Source of the DNA: Malaya genurostris
Taxonomy: Eukaryota > Arthropoda > Insecta > Diptera > Culicidae
Length of the DNA: 64,000 nt
NCBI RefSeq assembly: GCF_030247185.1
Contig: NC_080571.1
Location: 29,247,753-29,311,752 of the forward strand
Reading direction: 5' to 3'
Shown here: piece by piece, positions 9,601 to 22,818 of the stretch
Numbering within the stretch: position 1 is the first letter of the stretch
How the letters are laid out: the number at the start of each line of letters is the position of its first letter
Notes under the pieces: model-generated
Databases searched by the model: none
Told to the model about the DNA's origin: nothing
Seen by the model: only the letters and a program-made list of their open reading frames with translations
Program-made: the position numbers and the translations under genes

Positions 9601-12600
9601 GTACATTCATTTTTTTTGGATTCGACTTCCGTCGAATCGTTTGGATGTATTTTTAGATACAAAATTTCCGACTTTTATACGTGACTTAGTCTACGAAAAT
9701 GGCACTTAAGTGTGCCCTTTGGGTTATTTAAATACTCAAAGATCAATCAAATTCAGAAGTAAATTATTTTGTATCTACTAAAATCATTTTTGAAAGATCG
9801 ATGAGCATGTTGAGAATCCCAGTCCGAAAGTTTCCCTAAAAACAGTTCACATTGATTTCCCGAAGATGGCCTGACCGATTTTCACAAACTTAGTAAGGGT
9901 AAGTGGGATAAAGTGGAAAAAGTTACTTTCCGGTCATTGTACAAATGTCATGCATTTTGGATATCTATTTGAGCCTTTTTGTAAATCTTGAGACGAAAAT
10001 GTGTCCTACATTTAAACGAAAAAAAACGATCACCGAAGAATTTAAAACCATTTCTTCCAATGAGAAAGCATGACAATAGCTTAAATAATCATTTTAAAAC
10101 ATTCTACAGTTTGGTTCAGGTACGTTGTAAGATATTATTCATGTTCAAGGTAATGAGGTGAAGAAATGAGATGGAAATAGGAGCTATTATTTTCGAAATT
10201 TGAAAACGATTATTTTCGAAATTATTTTCGAAATTTGAAAACGTTATTAACAAAAAATTGTTACAAATTCAATGTGCAATTCCAAACCAAGCTGTTTAGA
10301 ACCAGTAGTAATCGAAAAGAGCAACGTCTGAGCAATACGGCGGGTCGGGTAGGACTTCCCATTTGATCATTGTCATGTTGCAAAATTACTTTGCCGTATC
10401 TATCGGTGTGTAACCGTTTGTTACAAAGTCCTCTGATTATTTTGGCATTAAAAATGCCTTACTCTTCACTATATGGGGCCGGGTGTCAATTAAAAGTTTC
10501 AAAAATAGTCGCGTAACTTTTTTGTGTCATAATTTTGAACGTTAATAACTCGGTCATTTGTTGATGGATTGTTATAATTTAACAACCAATCGATTCGGAA
10601 ACTTTTAACTTAAACATGTATGACGACGTCGTTTCAGTATTTCAATAGCATACTATTGAAAAAATGGTTGGAATCGACCTATGTTTTCATCCACCAATCC
10701 CTGTTGTACAAAATGACGTCAACTTCTTGTTCGGCATAGGAGGCTTTGCGTCATGCATAAAAACACCGCATCATTCTGCGTAGTTCGAAGAGGAATTTAT
10801 AAATATAGGCGGCAAAATATTTCTTTGCCTAGTTGATGTTTGACTGTGAATGAAACAAGTAGCTCGTCCAGTGAGCTGATGACTGGATTGTATATGCGTT
10901 CACTTGCTGGATTGTCGCTTTTGCATTATGTGTTGGTGAAATTTCCTGTTGTCTGTGCAACACCGTGTTCACTTGAGTATCTTATTTATCATCTAGCTAT
11001 TAAAGAACCGAATCAGCGTGGTTACCGATTCCTTTGAAATATCCCATGTATTAGCAAATTTTTGGTCGATTTTACCATTAAAAATGCCTATTATGAGATT
11101 GAAGCTACATTTGAATATTTCAATTGCATCCCATTGAAAAATTGGTTTGAATTGAGTATTTTATTTTGATTCTCCAATTTAGCCCAATTTAGAATTATTA
11201 TTTAGCCAATTTAGAATTATCGGCGATTGACTTTTTGGATCTAATTTGCAGCGCTTGTTCCTCGATGATTTGTTAATGGATTTTCCTAATTCAAATGATT
11301 CAAAAGCTTCAATATTGTAAACTTAAATATGTTTTAATTTGCCAACGGATCGGTTTGCATACTTAAATCTCAATTCCCATACGAATAAAACGTGACAATG
11401 TGACTGAACAAGTTGTTGTCCCACCAGGAATTAAACGCTTCAAATGATTCAAAATTAAATTCTGAAACTTATCTAAAAGCGGCCTCCTCGGTTTAGTAGT
11501 ATAAATGAGTTTCACAGACTCACATATACAGTACAAATAGATGCAATATCGTATAGTTTCAAAGATAAACTCAAGGTAAGCTTACCTGCGATTTTACATG
11601 TATCGTTTGAATAGGAACCCTCGTAGAATTTGGTTAACCGCCAGTTTCAGTTTAATTATTATTTGCTTCAAAACAATAAGCGTCTGATGGCTACACGCGT
11701 TGTAACTATGACAATGTTCGTTCATGTCTTAATAACATCAAGTTACAATATGAACAAAATTTCGGAATATTGTTGCGTATCCATTCCGTATATTCCGTAT
11801 ATGCCAAAGCGAAAATCAATGTAAGTAACTAAATATTTTATGCGGACTGTTTCACATGTTTTCTTCCTCGTATTGTTGCCATATTATTTACCGACACTTT
11901 CCGAAGATTATCGACAATTTTGAAGAAGGATTAATAAAATTACACTCTTACTGAGCACAACATTTTTCGTTAAAATAAATAAAATCTTCTCTTGGATCTA
12001 TAAACTGTTTATAAAATTAATAAGTTTGTACGTTTCTCGAAAATTATTATCATAAAATAAAATAGTTTTATTTGTACAGGTTCAAATCTTTAGGTTGTTT
12101 ATATCTAAAATTGAGATTTCGAGTAACTTTGAATTCATCATAATTGACTTCTAGTTGAAGAACGTTATTCAAAAACTTAACAATGTAAAAATTTGTGGAA
12201 GGGATCAAAATTGAATAGAATCAATTATCAAGAAAGAATCTAATTGTCAATTTTATCATTCGCTAACAATCTTAGCGCTTAAACTAGAGCAAGTTTGTAA
12301 TTAGTCAATTGAATAAGTTTTTAGTTTAGTCCATCATCATCATTATCACCTTCATTTTCGTATTTATTATGGGAACCCTAGAAACATTTCATTTTTAATG
12401 TTATTGTGCTCGGTTGTGTCTTGAATACAACCCTCTAATTTTTTATTATATGTTTAAATGTTATTTGTACTGTCACGTTTCTAAATGTTAATACATGGGT
12501 TTATTGTTAGTAGGGTTAGTCAAATAAAAATGTTTAAAAATTGTTAGATTATATGTTAATTGTAAAACTAGGATTAGTAGGGTTAAATAAATAAAAACAC
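9601..12600. other. Unassigned AT-rich DNA
   Basis: No gene recognised. A local duplication of TTATTTTCGAAATTTGAAAACG-like sequence occurs at about 10188-10245. Near 9840-9960 there are weak echoes of the dispersed repeat (GATGGCCTGACCGATTTTCA). A TATA-like string (TTTATAAATATA, about 10797) precedes the 65-codon frame at 10840-11037, which has no recognisable motif. 11040-12600 is very AT-rich with nothing assignable. Confidence 0.4.
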
Positions 12601-13713
12601 ACAATTGTCAAAACACTAAAACAACACAGTGGGTACAAATGAACACCGAAGCGTATAACAGAAAATGTAAGGTGGCGGAAAACTGTTCTACGGCTGATGA
12701 AGTACGATTGCGCGGCACACTAATTGTTCACGCCTGGAAGGAGGTAAAAACAACCGCCAAATTTCAGTGAATAGGAAGGAGAAGAGCAATCGAACCCAGA
12801 CCAAAGGTTCCGAATTAATCTGGCGTTCGTGTGCTGAGGTTCAGTAGAGCAGTGAAGATTGTGGTATTTTATATAAATTGTGAGGTGTGATAATAATTCG
12901 TTCAGGTAATTGTATAGAGCTTACGCAAACTGAACAGAAGTCAATTGTGCCAGTCCGGGTAAAACTAATACCCGTATTACATATACCCTCACATGACCTT
13001 TTGGTATATTTATTGATCGCATTGGACTGAAGGAAAATCTTCCCAAGGTAGCACACGATTCGGCCTAGTGAGCCCTGGATGCTCACTACGTCTAACCCGT
13101 CAAAGACCAGCGATTGCTCTCTGGCCTTGGGCCATAACTGCAAAGAAGAACATACCCCTCTCGGCACGGTCACTCCGGTATCGTCCTGGGCCTGTCGATT
13201 TCCGTCAAAGAGGGAAGACGCCAGTACTAGCCGTAACTTTCAACCTAGAACCCACCAATTTCGACCAACCGGAATTCTACGCCAGCCATAGTTCCCGTAC
13301 AACCGCACCGTCTGTAGCAGCCACGCGAGCGCTCGCCGGACCATCCCAATTCACCTAACAACAGCATTGGTACGTACCAGGAAAACCCCACAGCACTCAC
13401 ATCCACTTACACTTACAGATTGAAAAAAAAATAAAATAAAGTAAATCCAATAAATCCGTTTTGTTAGTCCAAATACATTTCATTTTTAACTCACAACCCA
13501 TATTCAGACAGGTGACAGTACCCTACAATAGTTGTTCGCGAAGCCCCTCCGAGTACCCAGTAGTAAGCCGACCCTGAGACCCAGCTCGAGGGGTCTCTTG
13601 CTATTGAGCTTTTCCGGGATACACAGTAGAATAGTTACAGATGAATTGTCTTCCGTGATGCCTTCACTCGATTGCACTAGCTCAGAGTACACCAGGCCCA
13701 GCGGATTCCACCA
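12601..13713. other. GC-richer block, possible degraded retroelement
   Basis: The composition rises clearly at about 12840-13380 and again at 13500-13710. Open frames of 70-110 codons lie on both strands (13068-13358 plus, 12841-13173 minus, 13504-13770 minus) without recognisable motifs. An A-rich stretch with AATAAA-like signals (about 13425-13460) separates the two parts. The block ends exactly at the TA before the DD37E-B element, so it was the insertion target. An old LTR or non-LTR remnant is possible but unproven. Confidence 0.35.
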
Positions 13714-13715
13714 TA

Positions 13716-14352
13716 AAGACTGTCCCAGAAAGTATGGACGCACTTTGATTTCGCTGTGAATAACTAACAAGTGTTAGATTTTAAAATTTTATTCGATATA
13801 CTGATAATATTAGACTACAACAGAATATTATTCTCAACATTTGCTACTTAGCCATTGCTGACTAGCTGGCGCACCTTCTTGCGAACGTTCCTCATTAAAT
13901 TCCGTACAGACTTCTTGGCGACTAGTTTTGACACTTTTTTCCAATCTTTTTCGAACTGTTGAATGGTTTCGGCTGCCGAGACATGTTTCCTAAGATGTGC
14001 CTTCGTTAATGTCCAAAATTCCTGAATTGGTCGAAGTTGTGGGCAATTTGGTGGATTCATGTCTTTTGGGACGAAAGTGACATTTTTGGTAGTATACCAT
14101 TCTACCGTTGATTTCGAGTAGGGGCAAGAAACAAGATCTGACCAGAAGACAACAGGGTCCTTGTGGCTTGTAAACATTCCTTGATGTATATTTCGCTGTT
14201 CATTGAAGCAGTGGTGATGAAGGGTTTCGAAATCTTACCGCAGCTACAAATTGCCTGCCAGACCATAGCTTTCTTACCAAATTTTTCGACTTCAATCGAT
14301 GTCTCGGACCCTATAATATTGTGGTCCCGGCAAGGATTTGTAATCGAGTTGA
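13716..14352 (-). mobile_element. DD37E transposon, family B, 5'-truncated copy
   Basis: The 3' terminus is intact: after TA (13714-13715) the element begins AAGACTGTCCCAGAAAGTAT, identical to the family-B end at 57806. Similarity to the complete copy at 57806-59095 continues to about 14352 and then stops in the transposase, so the 5' half and its inverted repeat are gone. The flank at about 14428-14452 holds the CCACCTAGTGG-type repeat core. Confidence 0.8.
13848..14352 (-). pseudogene. DD37E transposase C-terminal half (family B)
   Basis: Reading on the minus strand: SIEVEKFGKKAMVWQAICSC, an MNSEIYIKECLQ block, then after a frame change DLVSCPYSKSTVEW, NPPNCPQLRPIQEFW and a basic C-terminus ending VRQLVSNG. 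The second catalytic Asp (DLVSC) is present, but the final acidic position that is Glu in the 57.8-kb copy (PIEEFW) is Gln here (PIQEFW). The protein is split into two frames at about 14110-14180 and lacks the helix-turn-helix and first Asp. It is inactive three times over. Confidence 0.8.
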
Positions 14353-15598
14353 TGCCCACACATATTTTTTTGTTCTCTTTCAGAAGTGCATAAAAGTGTT
14401 CTATATGCGAAATGAACAATGGAAGAAAGGTATCATTGCACCACTAGGTGGATTAGAACAGGTTTTCTCCCAGCAGCCATAGACTGCACAGTGCACGATA
14501 TTTCCCGTGGTTTACAATTTCAGCGCACTAAAAGCTTTCTGACGTGAAGAGTCACTTTCAATTGGGAGCCGCCTTTGTGCTGCCGCACCGGCGTTGAAGG
14601 TGTTGAAGCCTAGAAGCTTCTTCCAGACATTTTATTGAATTCGTACATTTTCAAGATTTCCCATCAGGAAACGTGGTATGTGATCCGTGTAGCATATCGC
14701 ACCCGCGAGTCTGCCGTGTTGGTGCCGAGCAAGCCGAGCAACGAAAAAAGAAAATATGGAAGTTAGAACCACTCAGCACAACTCAAGCATGCGATTCGGG
14801 GTTAATCGTGATCGGGGCACCCGTAAGACGACGTAGCGTTTCTGCGATTGACTTTCGGTACGAAGGCAACACGGAACACGACGAGACCGAACCTACTTGA
14901 TGTTCAATAAACGTACATCAAATAGTATATAGCAGAAGTGACACGACAACAGGATAAAAGCACGTCAAACAAACACTGGCTCGCACCGAAGATGGAAAGA
15001 TGATGCCTGCAACTTTGATCACATCAGGTTCATCCTTTCAATCGCTGCTCGTTCACTCAATCGGGACGGGGCATAGTATATCGAAGAAAACAGGGATAAC
15101 ATATTTACATACTTACCTGGGACCACCGTTTTTACGGCCGGAATAAAAAATCAAACCTGAACAGAATGCTCTAGTTTTATTTTTTCTTAGAATTTACGAA
15201 AACGCGAATTTTCATAACCCACCGGTAGCTCGTTTTTCCCACGAGACCCGAGGCCACGAACAAATCAGGTGGGCTGACAGGTGACAGAAATAGACAGCCG
15301 ATGCCATCAATGGCTTCCGCAGTTATTCAAATCACATCACCTCAGAGTGTGGGACGTATTTCCTTTTTTTGTCATAATATTTTGGTGATGTACCGCGTGT
15401 GCTAACATACCACGTAGAGACATAAGAAAGTGCTTCACTAGGACTTGTTTTACAACTGCTTTCACCCCATTTCATCTCGTTAGAGTTGAGAATATTGTTT
15501 CGATATTGGGATGGACTCGCATTTACTCGTTCGATGGTCAGAACCGGTAGAATAGGGAGATTGAAACGTCATAGTGACTAAAAACGCAAATCGACAGC
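14353..15598. other. Unassigned DNA
   Basis: No convincing gene. The 75-codon frame at 14673-14900 has no motif. On the minus strand a perfect 5' splice-site consensus CAGGTAAGTAT lies at about 15109-15119. Its plus-strand complement resembles the first 12 bases of U1 snRNA, but the similarity stops there. Nothing else links it to an exon. Confidence 0.35.
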
Positions 15599-15757
15599 TA
15601 CACACCCAAAAAAATTTGAATTTTACAGGTGACTTAATCCGTCATACGATGTAATTCATAATGACCTAATTTACCAAATGACGGAAAATTTCATTCGTAA
15701 TGACTTAATGTTTGATTAGCATGAGTTTTATTGGTGTCGACTGTAATTTGCATCCTG

Positions 15758-15804
15758 CTAGCTGGTGCGACTGTATGTATTTAAATACACCTTTTACCAG
15801 CTAG
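15758..15804. repeat. Perfect 9-bp hairpin arms
   Basis: CTAGCTGGT (15758-15766) is the exact inverted complement of ACCAGCTAG (15796-15804), with a 29-base loop. It lies just upstream of the tRNA-like unit and inside the MITE. Confidence 0.7.
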
Positions 15805-15810
15805 AAGTGT

Positions 15811-15900
15811 GTTTCTGTGGTTTAGTCGATTAACAGACGTACTTTGTCATCCAATGATTCTCGGTTCAAGTCGTGGCGGTCACTATTAGTATTTTTTTTT
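15811..15900 (+). ncRNA. tRNA-like Pol III unit (SINE head or tRNA pseudogene)
   Basis: An A box TGGTTTAGTCG (15818-15828) matches TRGYNNARNNG fully. A B box GGTTCAAGTCG (15863-15873) matches GGTTCRANNCC in 10 of 11 positions. Their spacing and the start at 15811 fit tRNA geometry, and a run of nine T (15892-15900) could end Pol III transcription. The acceptor and T stems pair poorly, so this is not a working tRNA. It is most likely the head of an old tRNA-derived SINE carried inside a MITE. Confidence 0.5.
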
Positions 15901-16039
15901 ATTTCAGTGAATTTCATATTATGGAATTTAAGATACAATGTTGAATGTTCTTCTTGCATGTAAATTTGCGTGAGCTGCGACACTCCACTTATGTGCATCT
16001 AATAAGATGTAAAATCACAGGTTTTTTTTGAAGTGTGTA

Positions 16040-17881
<1,842 letters not shown>

Positions 17882-17889
17882 CGTCGTTG

Positions 17890-17891
<2 letters not shown>

Positions 17892-17977
<86 letters not shown>
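17892..17977. repeat. (TTA)n microsatellite
   Basis: About 28 units of TTA follow the TTG array after a short TCGTCGTTGTTT junction, ending at the interruption TATCATTATTG. The two arrays form one compound microsatellite. Confidence 0.95.
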
Positions 17978-18091
17978 CATTATTGCATAATACAAAGCAT
18001 CAATCGAAAAACATTTTGTAGTTTTTTCGTGGAAAAATATTGAGAGATAAGTCGATGAAGAAGTATTTTTGAGAGCTTTTCTTAAAAATCA

Positions 18092-18350
18092 TGTTTTGCG
18101 GTGTCTACTGTATCTTAGCGCAGACTAATCAGAAGTCAACAAATTATAACAGCGTAGATAGAGTAGATTTTATTCTAGATACCAACTGCGGCAAAGCTTT
18201 TGCCCGAGCGGCGAGAGGGGTAGTGTTTTTCGAAGCACTTTATAACACACAAATTTTCTTTTTTTTCCCTTTATTTCCTTCTAATAAAATTTTTTCACTT
18301 TACTGTTTTAACTTGCCTACAGCACCTAATTTGGTGCCTGACCTGATCTC
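18092..18350 (+). mobile_element. Possible LTR end with primer-binding site
   Basis: The segment starts TGTTTTGCGG, contains an AATAAAA signal near 18283 and ends TTGCCTACA. About ten bases further, TTTGGTGCCTGACCTGAT resembles the tRNA primer-binding sites that follow 5' LTRs of insect retrotransposons (TGGYGCCNNGACC type). No second LTR and no gag or pol sequence is visible, so this is a tentative reading. Confidence 0.3.
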
Positions 18351-19580
18351 TGCGGTAATCACTTCTAACTATTCTTTTCTTAACTACTGCTTTGGCCTGA
18401 GTAATGGTATCCAAGTTTGATTACGGTGTTACCCGGTCGCACAAGGAGCATTACTCTTCAGTAAGGTTAAAGAAAAGAGCCCTGCCTAAACCAAAAACCG
18501 ACCCTTTTATACTCCAACCTATGTAACTACCAAAAACCTATACTGATATATATATATATCTGGTAGACTAACTACCACCTATAACTACCTACATGAATTC
18601 CCTGCGATCGCGTCGCATATGTACATAATCAATTAATTCGATCGGTTTCTTCTGGCTGATGCAATATATTGAAATAGCCAGCCGTGGACATTACAATGGC
18701 TCAACTGGTCTACTGCCTGTACTGGCTAGATAAAGATTTTTATGGAAAAATTAGGGCTGCTACAGTTACAATGTAAGTGAATGTAAGAATTACTTCTGTA
18801 TAGTTGATGAATATCGATACACTGTCATCATCGTTATCAGTTATTACTATACTGGTCTACTGTCTGTACTAGATAAAGATTTCTTTGGAAAAAATTAGGG
18901 CTGCTGCACAACGTTTCTGTTAGATTTTTCAAAATTTTATTGAAGTTCTGTTGGTCGGTTAACGTCAAAACTACGATTTTTTACGAAAAAATCTACTATT
19001 TTGCAGCTATAAAACCTTCCGAAAGTAACAAACAACGAAAAGGAAAACGTTCGGGTCTGGTATTTCAATGTGGAAAGTGTCTGCAAAATTTGAAAAAAAT
19101 TGGAACAGTAGTTTTTGAATGACGATGCATTTTGTTATAATGAAACATTTCAAGAATGTTTTGTCAAGTTTTTAAGTCAATCGAAGCAGAAATCTTGGGC
19201 CTGCGCGCCGAGCTCTTACTTCTTCGAAGCAAAGATGAAGCCCCATAGTTTGCTGAGTTTCATTCCGATAGGCTTGAAAATTTCACAGAATATTCTTGAA
19301 TTTCACTACAAGAAAATACAAAGAAAAAAATGATTTTTCAAAAATTTTTCAAATCGTGAAAAATCGATGATGATATGCAGAGATAGACTTTTGAAACTTC
19401 GATTGTTTGCAGTCAGAAATTACAGATTTTTGAAAATTGGCGTGATCTTTTCATTTTTGCTAGCTAAACTTTTTGTATTAGGTGGCAAATCGGGTGATAT
19501 GCAACCCGTGGACAACTTGGCGGCTTCAATACATCCGTCATTAGGTTTTTTACCGTCACTGCTAACCTCAATCGTATGAA
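18351..19580. other. Unassigned DNA with a ~155-bp spaced duplication
   Basis: CTGGTCTACTG(C/T)CTGTACT followed by TAGATAAAGATTT and AAATTAGGGCTGCT occurs at about 18697-18764 and again at 18853-18912. A (TA)n run lies at about 18545-18557. 18915-19580 contains short frames without motifs. Confidence 0.4.
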
Positions 19581-19584
19581 CACA

Positions 19585-19823
19585 TTTTGACAGTTCAGCA
19601 GTACTGTTTGTAAACAGAATTTTTTTTGTTTGTCTGTTGACAAATTGGATGAGAGCATTTACGGTCCATATCCCCCAATAAAGTATTAAAACATTTGCTC
19701 ACGGTTTGTTTTTGAGATTTGTTGAATAAAAGTGACTAGTTGCAAAGTGTAAAGATGATTGTATAAAATGTGTTCTTCGATTTTTGTTTAAGCTTGTTTG
19801 TAAACAGTACCGCTGAACTGTCA
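19585..19823. repeat. Short inverted repeat around ~180-bp loop
   Basis: TTGACAGTTCAGCAGTACTG (about 19587) is repeated inverted as CAGTACCGCTGAACTGTCAA (about 19804-19823) with one mismatch. This could be the pair of ends of a small MITE, or one transposon end duplicated. No target duplication was found. Confidence 0.45.
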
Positions 19824-19898
19824 AGGATGATTTTTTGTTCATTCGTGACGTCACGATAAAAATTCAATATAGGTAAAAACTCGTCCAATTCAAGGAAA

Positions 19899-20000
19899 AT
19901 GAACTTTAATGCACTGATTAATGCCGTTAAACATTGCTTAGTGGATAAGAAGCCAATAAATACGACTGCAGCAACGTATTCAATCCCGCGAAGCCGGTAG
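19899..20000 (+). pseudogene. psq-type helix-turn-helix fragment (pogo-like)
   Basis: A 33-codon frame with ATG at 19899 reads ALINAVKHCLVDKKP, then INTTAATYSIPRSR and a stop. It matches the psq/pogo DNA-binding pattern: (A)LxxAVxxV...xxS(I)xxAAxxYgIPRSTL. Such domains occur at the N-terminus of pogo-family transposases and in host BTB-psq proteins. The frame stops immediately after IPRS, and no DDE core follows, so I read it as a pogo-like relic. A captured host exon is the alternative. Confidence 0.5.
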
Positions 20001-20539
20001 AAGACCGGCCAAATCAACTCCAAAGGTGCCACCATCCAAATCATTGGCCAAGGGAGCCAAGTCGAATTCACCATCAGACAATGAATAATTGCAGTTTTTA
20101 CTTATATTTTTTCATTTTTAGCCAAATTTCTTGGGATGCCGGTTACCGAACATCTTCTTTGAAATGGCCAAATATTATCACTTTACTAAATTAAAAAATA
20201 AAGTTTTTTCAATCGATTGAATCAACTTAGTTTATTATTTAGTTGTTAACTAGGAACTTTAGCTTTCCATTGATGTTGATATGTGTGCATAATATGCACT
20301 TAGTCAGAAGTTAAAAGCTTAGAAGAATAGGGTGTCAGTAACCGAACACTCTCCCCTAATAATTTCATTTACGACTTGAAGCAATCCTCTGAATTAAAAA
20401 AGAAAACATTATCGTGAACGTATAGATAAAAATAATAATTATAACTAATCGCAGAAACTGAATTTAACGGCACTTTTTGCAAAAGTCTGCACGATTCCTA
20501 AAAAAATATTTTTCATCGTAATTTTGGTATAAAATGACA
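20001..20539. other. AT-rich spacer, nothing recognised
   Basis: Low-complexity AT-rich DNA after the psq fragment, with no motif-bearing frame. Confidence 0.4.
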
Positions 20540-20900
20540 AAGAATCACTTTCCTTACTATGAGACGCCGTTTCGTAATTTGCCCTGTACAAGAATGAGTG
20601 GAACTTAATCATGAAAATATCGAGTTGTACGTAACCTAATAGCATAATTTTAGTTTCATGCTGTCGAAAATATGATCAGCAATTTATTAGAAAATGTTCA
20701 GTAATGTGGAATAAGCGAAAATAAATCAAAATTACAGTTTTCTAATATGTTTTGTATCAACGAGAAAAACTTACGACGCTTGCCTGCCTTTCTCGTGCCT
20801 ACGCCTACTGGGCAGGGATAAAATGTAAAAATTGACACGTGTGGGGAAGGTGATCCGATAGCAATCCGAAAACGTTTATTGGTGGAAAGCTTCAACTGTG
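20540..20900 (+). repeat. Dispersed repeat H (TACTATGRGRCGCC), copy 1
   Basis: Shares TTACTATGAGACGCCGTTTC, CCTGTACAAGAATGAGTGGA, ATCGAGTTGTACG, AATATGATCAGCAATTT and CTTGCCTGCCTTTCTCGTGCC, in that order, with copies at 30235-30475 (minus), 38376-38534 (plus) and 55690-55985 (plus). At 30 kb and 56 kb this block lies just upstream of a TATA-containing core promoter. Here the corresponding site is GGGATAAAATG, a degraded TATA. Confidence 0.6.
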
Positions 20901-21640
20901 AAACAGTTAAATTTATTTAATAAGTCAAACACAGTACCAAATATAACCTACAATTTTATGGTGAACACACCGACACAGATACAATGTTGAGCCTTGCCAC
21001 GTTGTCCGTAAATCTATTCACTATGGCAACGAATTTATGTAGGTTATCCTCAATTCATGTTTTATGTAATTTTACTTACAATTCAATAACTAATCTGAAA
21101 ATTTCAGAACTGTTTTAGTAGCAACTCACTTCAATTAAATCCAAATAAGAAACTTTATGCAACAATTAAAATTTAAACAGTTTTTGACTTTTTCATGCGC
21201 CACATCTACACTGCTCTCTTTGCTGATTGACAGGAGACCACCAGTTTAGTGGTTTCGTGTCACTTTGATTTACCAAGTTGTTGTACGTTAGTGGTGGGTG
21301 CTGTTACGAAGGGCTTCACCGTCACATTCATTCTAGCCTGCGTAGTAGATTTCGAAGTATCAGTAAATTAATTTTTAAGGATCATTTTGACATTTTCTTT
21401 CATTGACATTATTGTACTTCGTACCGTGTGTACTTCTGCAGGCGAACTGTTTTCTACTCTCTTTTACCATGTCTCTTCTTAATTTATGTGTTAGAATAAG
21501 TGTGTTGTGAATTTTTGCTAATTTAGTAGTATTAGTGCACCGTTACAGTTCTGAAAAAAAAGAAATAATTCTTGCACAATTCACACGATATATCAACTTA
21601 TGAGAACGATTTTACATGTTCAGCAGTGTGAAGAAACGTG
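20901..21640. other. Unassigned AT-rich DNA
   Basis: No motif-bearing frame, RNA or repeat shared with the rest of the window was seen. Confidence 0.4.
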
Positions 21641-22208
21641 TTAGTTTTATTCGTATTCACGTCATCCAGTTATGTCGCCGGCATTACCCACCCACTTTTT
21701 CATTTTCAAAACCCGCAACCTAAATTCAGCTCCTGAATCCTCGACCAGAATTCAGTTCCAGAATTCAACGTCAGAATCGAGTTCCAGAATTCTGGGACTG
21801 AAATTGAATTTAAGGAATTTGGAAGCGAAATCTGGAACTGTGATCATGTTCTTTAATCTAAACCTGCACTCTGGAACTGAATTTCGGAAATGAATTCTGG
21901 ACCTGGATCTGAATTTCGAAACTGAATTCTGGAACTGAAATTGACATTCGGATCAGAATACATTTTCAGAATCTAGCATTCAGATTGAGTACAAGAATCC
22001 AGATCTAAAGTTCAAGTTCGATATTCAGTTCAAAAATTCCGATTTAGAATTCAGTTCCCGAGATCATTTCCTAAATCCAGAATTCAGTCCTAGCACTCGG
22101 CTCCAAAATTCGGTTCCAGAATTCAGATTCTTCAAACTGAACCATCCATTTTATTCGTATTCACGTCATCCGGTTATGTCTCTGACATTACCCAACCACC
22201 CTTTTTGT
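21641..22208. repeat. AATTC-rich minisatellite between two copies of a ~50-bp string
   Basis: Degenerate 12-13-bp units such as AGTTCCAGAATTC, in both orientations, fill about 21715-22135. TTTTATTCGTATTCACGTCA followed by TCC(A/G)GTTATGTC..GACATTACCCA lies on each side (about 21646 and 22150). The same string recurs inverted at about 29370-29425 and 32848-32895 and in part at 30455-30500. Related AATTC-rich stretches occur at 34130-34215 and 56170-56275. Confidence 0.65.
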
Positions 22209-22367
22209 TATAAATCATGCCGACTTTCGCAAGAAGCGCATTAATTTATTTTAGCTTCGTTGCGTCAAAACTTGTGCGGGCGTTCTGAAAATGAAACATA
22301 AAAGTCAGTCTTGTTTCCTCCTTTTTGTATTTAGAAAATATAGTTGTGGTAAATAAATGCTGAAGTA

Positions 22368-22816
22368 GGGATCAGGGTCATTTCGCCGAAAGCCGTTTCG
22401 CCGAATGACATTTCGCTGAAAGGGTCATTTCGCCGATTCCAATTGTCTTAATATTATAATTGGAATTGATTTAAAATAAACACAAATGAATGATAATACG
22501 TTAACGCCCGTTTTGTTTACGTACAATTGTACTTCTTAAATAAAGATTGATTCAAGATGGGACGGAGTTCCCAAAAAACTTGTGGACTATTAGCCACTTA
22601 GCATTAAAGCAATTGCATAGGTGTATCTACCAAGCAAATGTATGCGGTATTTTCCGTTTACTAAGTGAAAAATATCTAATGTGACTTTGCCACATCGATT
22701 TGATTCGTGTGCTGTCCGACCTCGCCACCGCTTGTTCGGACCTAACTAAAGCAAAGAAACAGGTTTGTATGCAAGAGGCCGCCGTTTCCGGCTTTAGGCG
22801 AAATGACCCGCTCCCC
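22368..22816. mobile_element. TA-flanked MITE (GGGTCATTTCGCC ends)
   Basis: The left end GGGATCAGGGTCATTTCGCC and the inverted right end GGGGAGCGGGTCATTTCGCC align without gaps over more than 20 bases and continue (G/T)AAAGCC. TA lies on both sides (22366-22367 and 22817-22818). Length is 449 bp. The left end also has several short CATTTCGCCGAA-like repeats. No coding capacity; a non-autonomous DNA transposon is the best reading. Confidence 0.7.
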
Positions 22817-22818
22817 TA

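Larger units (their letters stand above)
15601..16037. mobile_element. TA-flanked MITE (CACAC..AAAAAAA ends)
   Basis: The left end CACACCCAAAAAAATTTG and the inverted right end CACACTTCAAAAAAAACC share CACAC, an A-run and, further in, TTTTACA. TA flanks both sides (15599-15600 and 16038-16039). Length is 437 bp with no transposase. The internal half carries the tRNA-like unit below. It is probably a non-autonomous Tc1/mariner-type element. Confidence 0.6.

Noticed and set aside
15107..15119. ATACTTACCTGG as the start of a U1 snRNA gene
   Set aside because: Only about 12 bases match the U1 5' end, and the next bases diverge at once. It equals the complement of a splice donor consensus, and no exon evidence supports that either.
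15811..15900. A functional tRNA gene
   Set aside because: The A and B boxes are good, but the acceptor and T stems do not pair properly, so I call it tRNA-like only.
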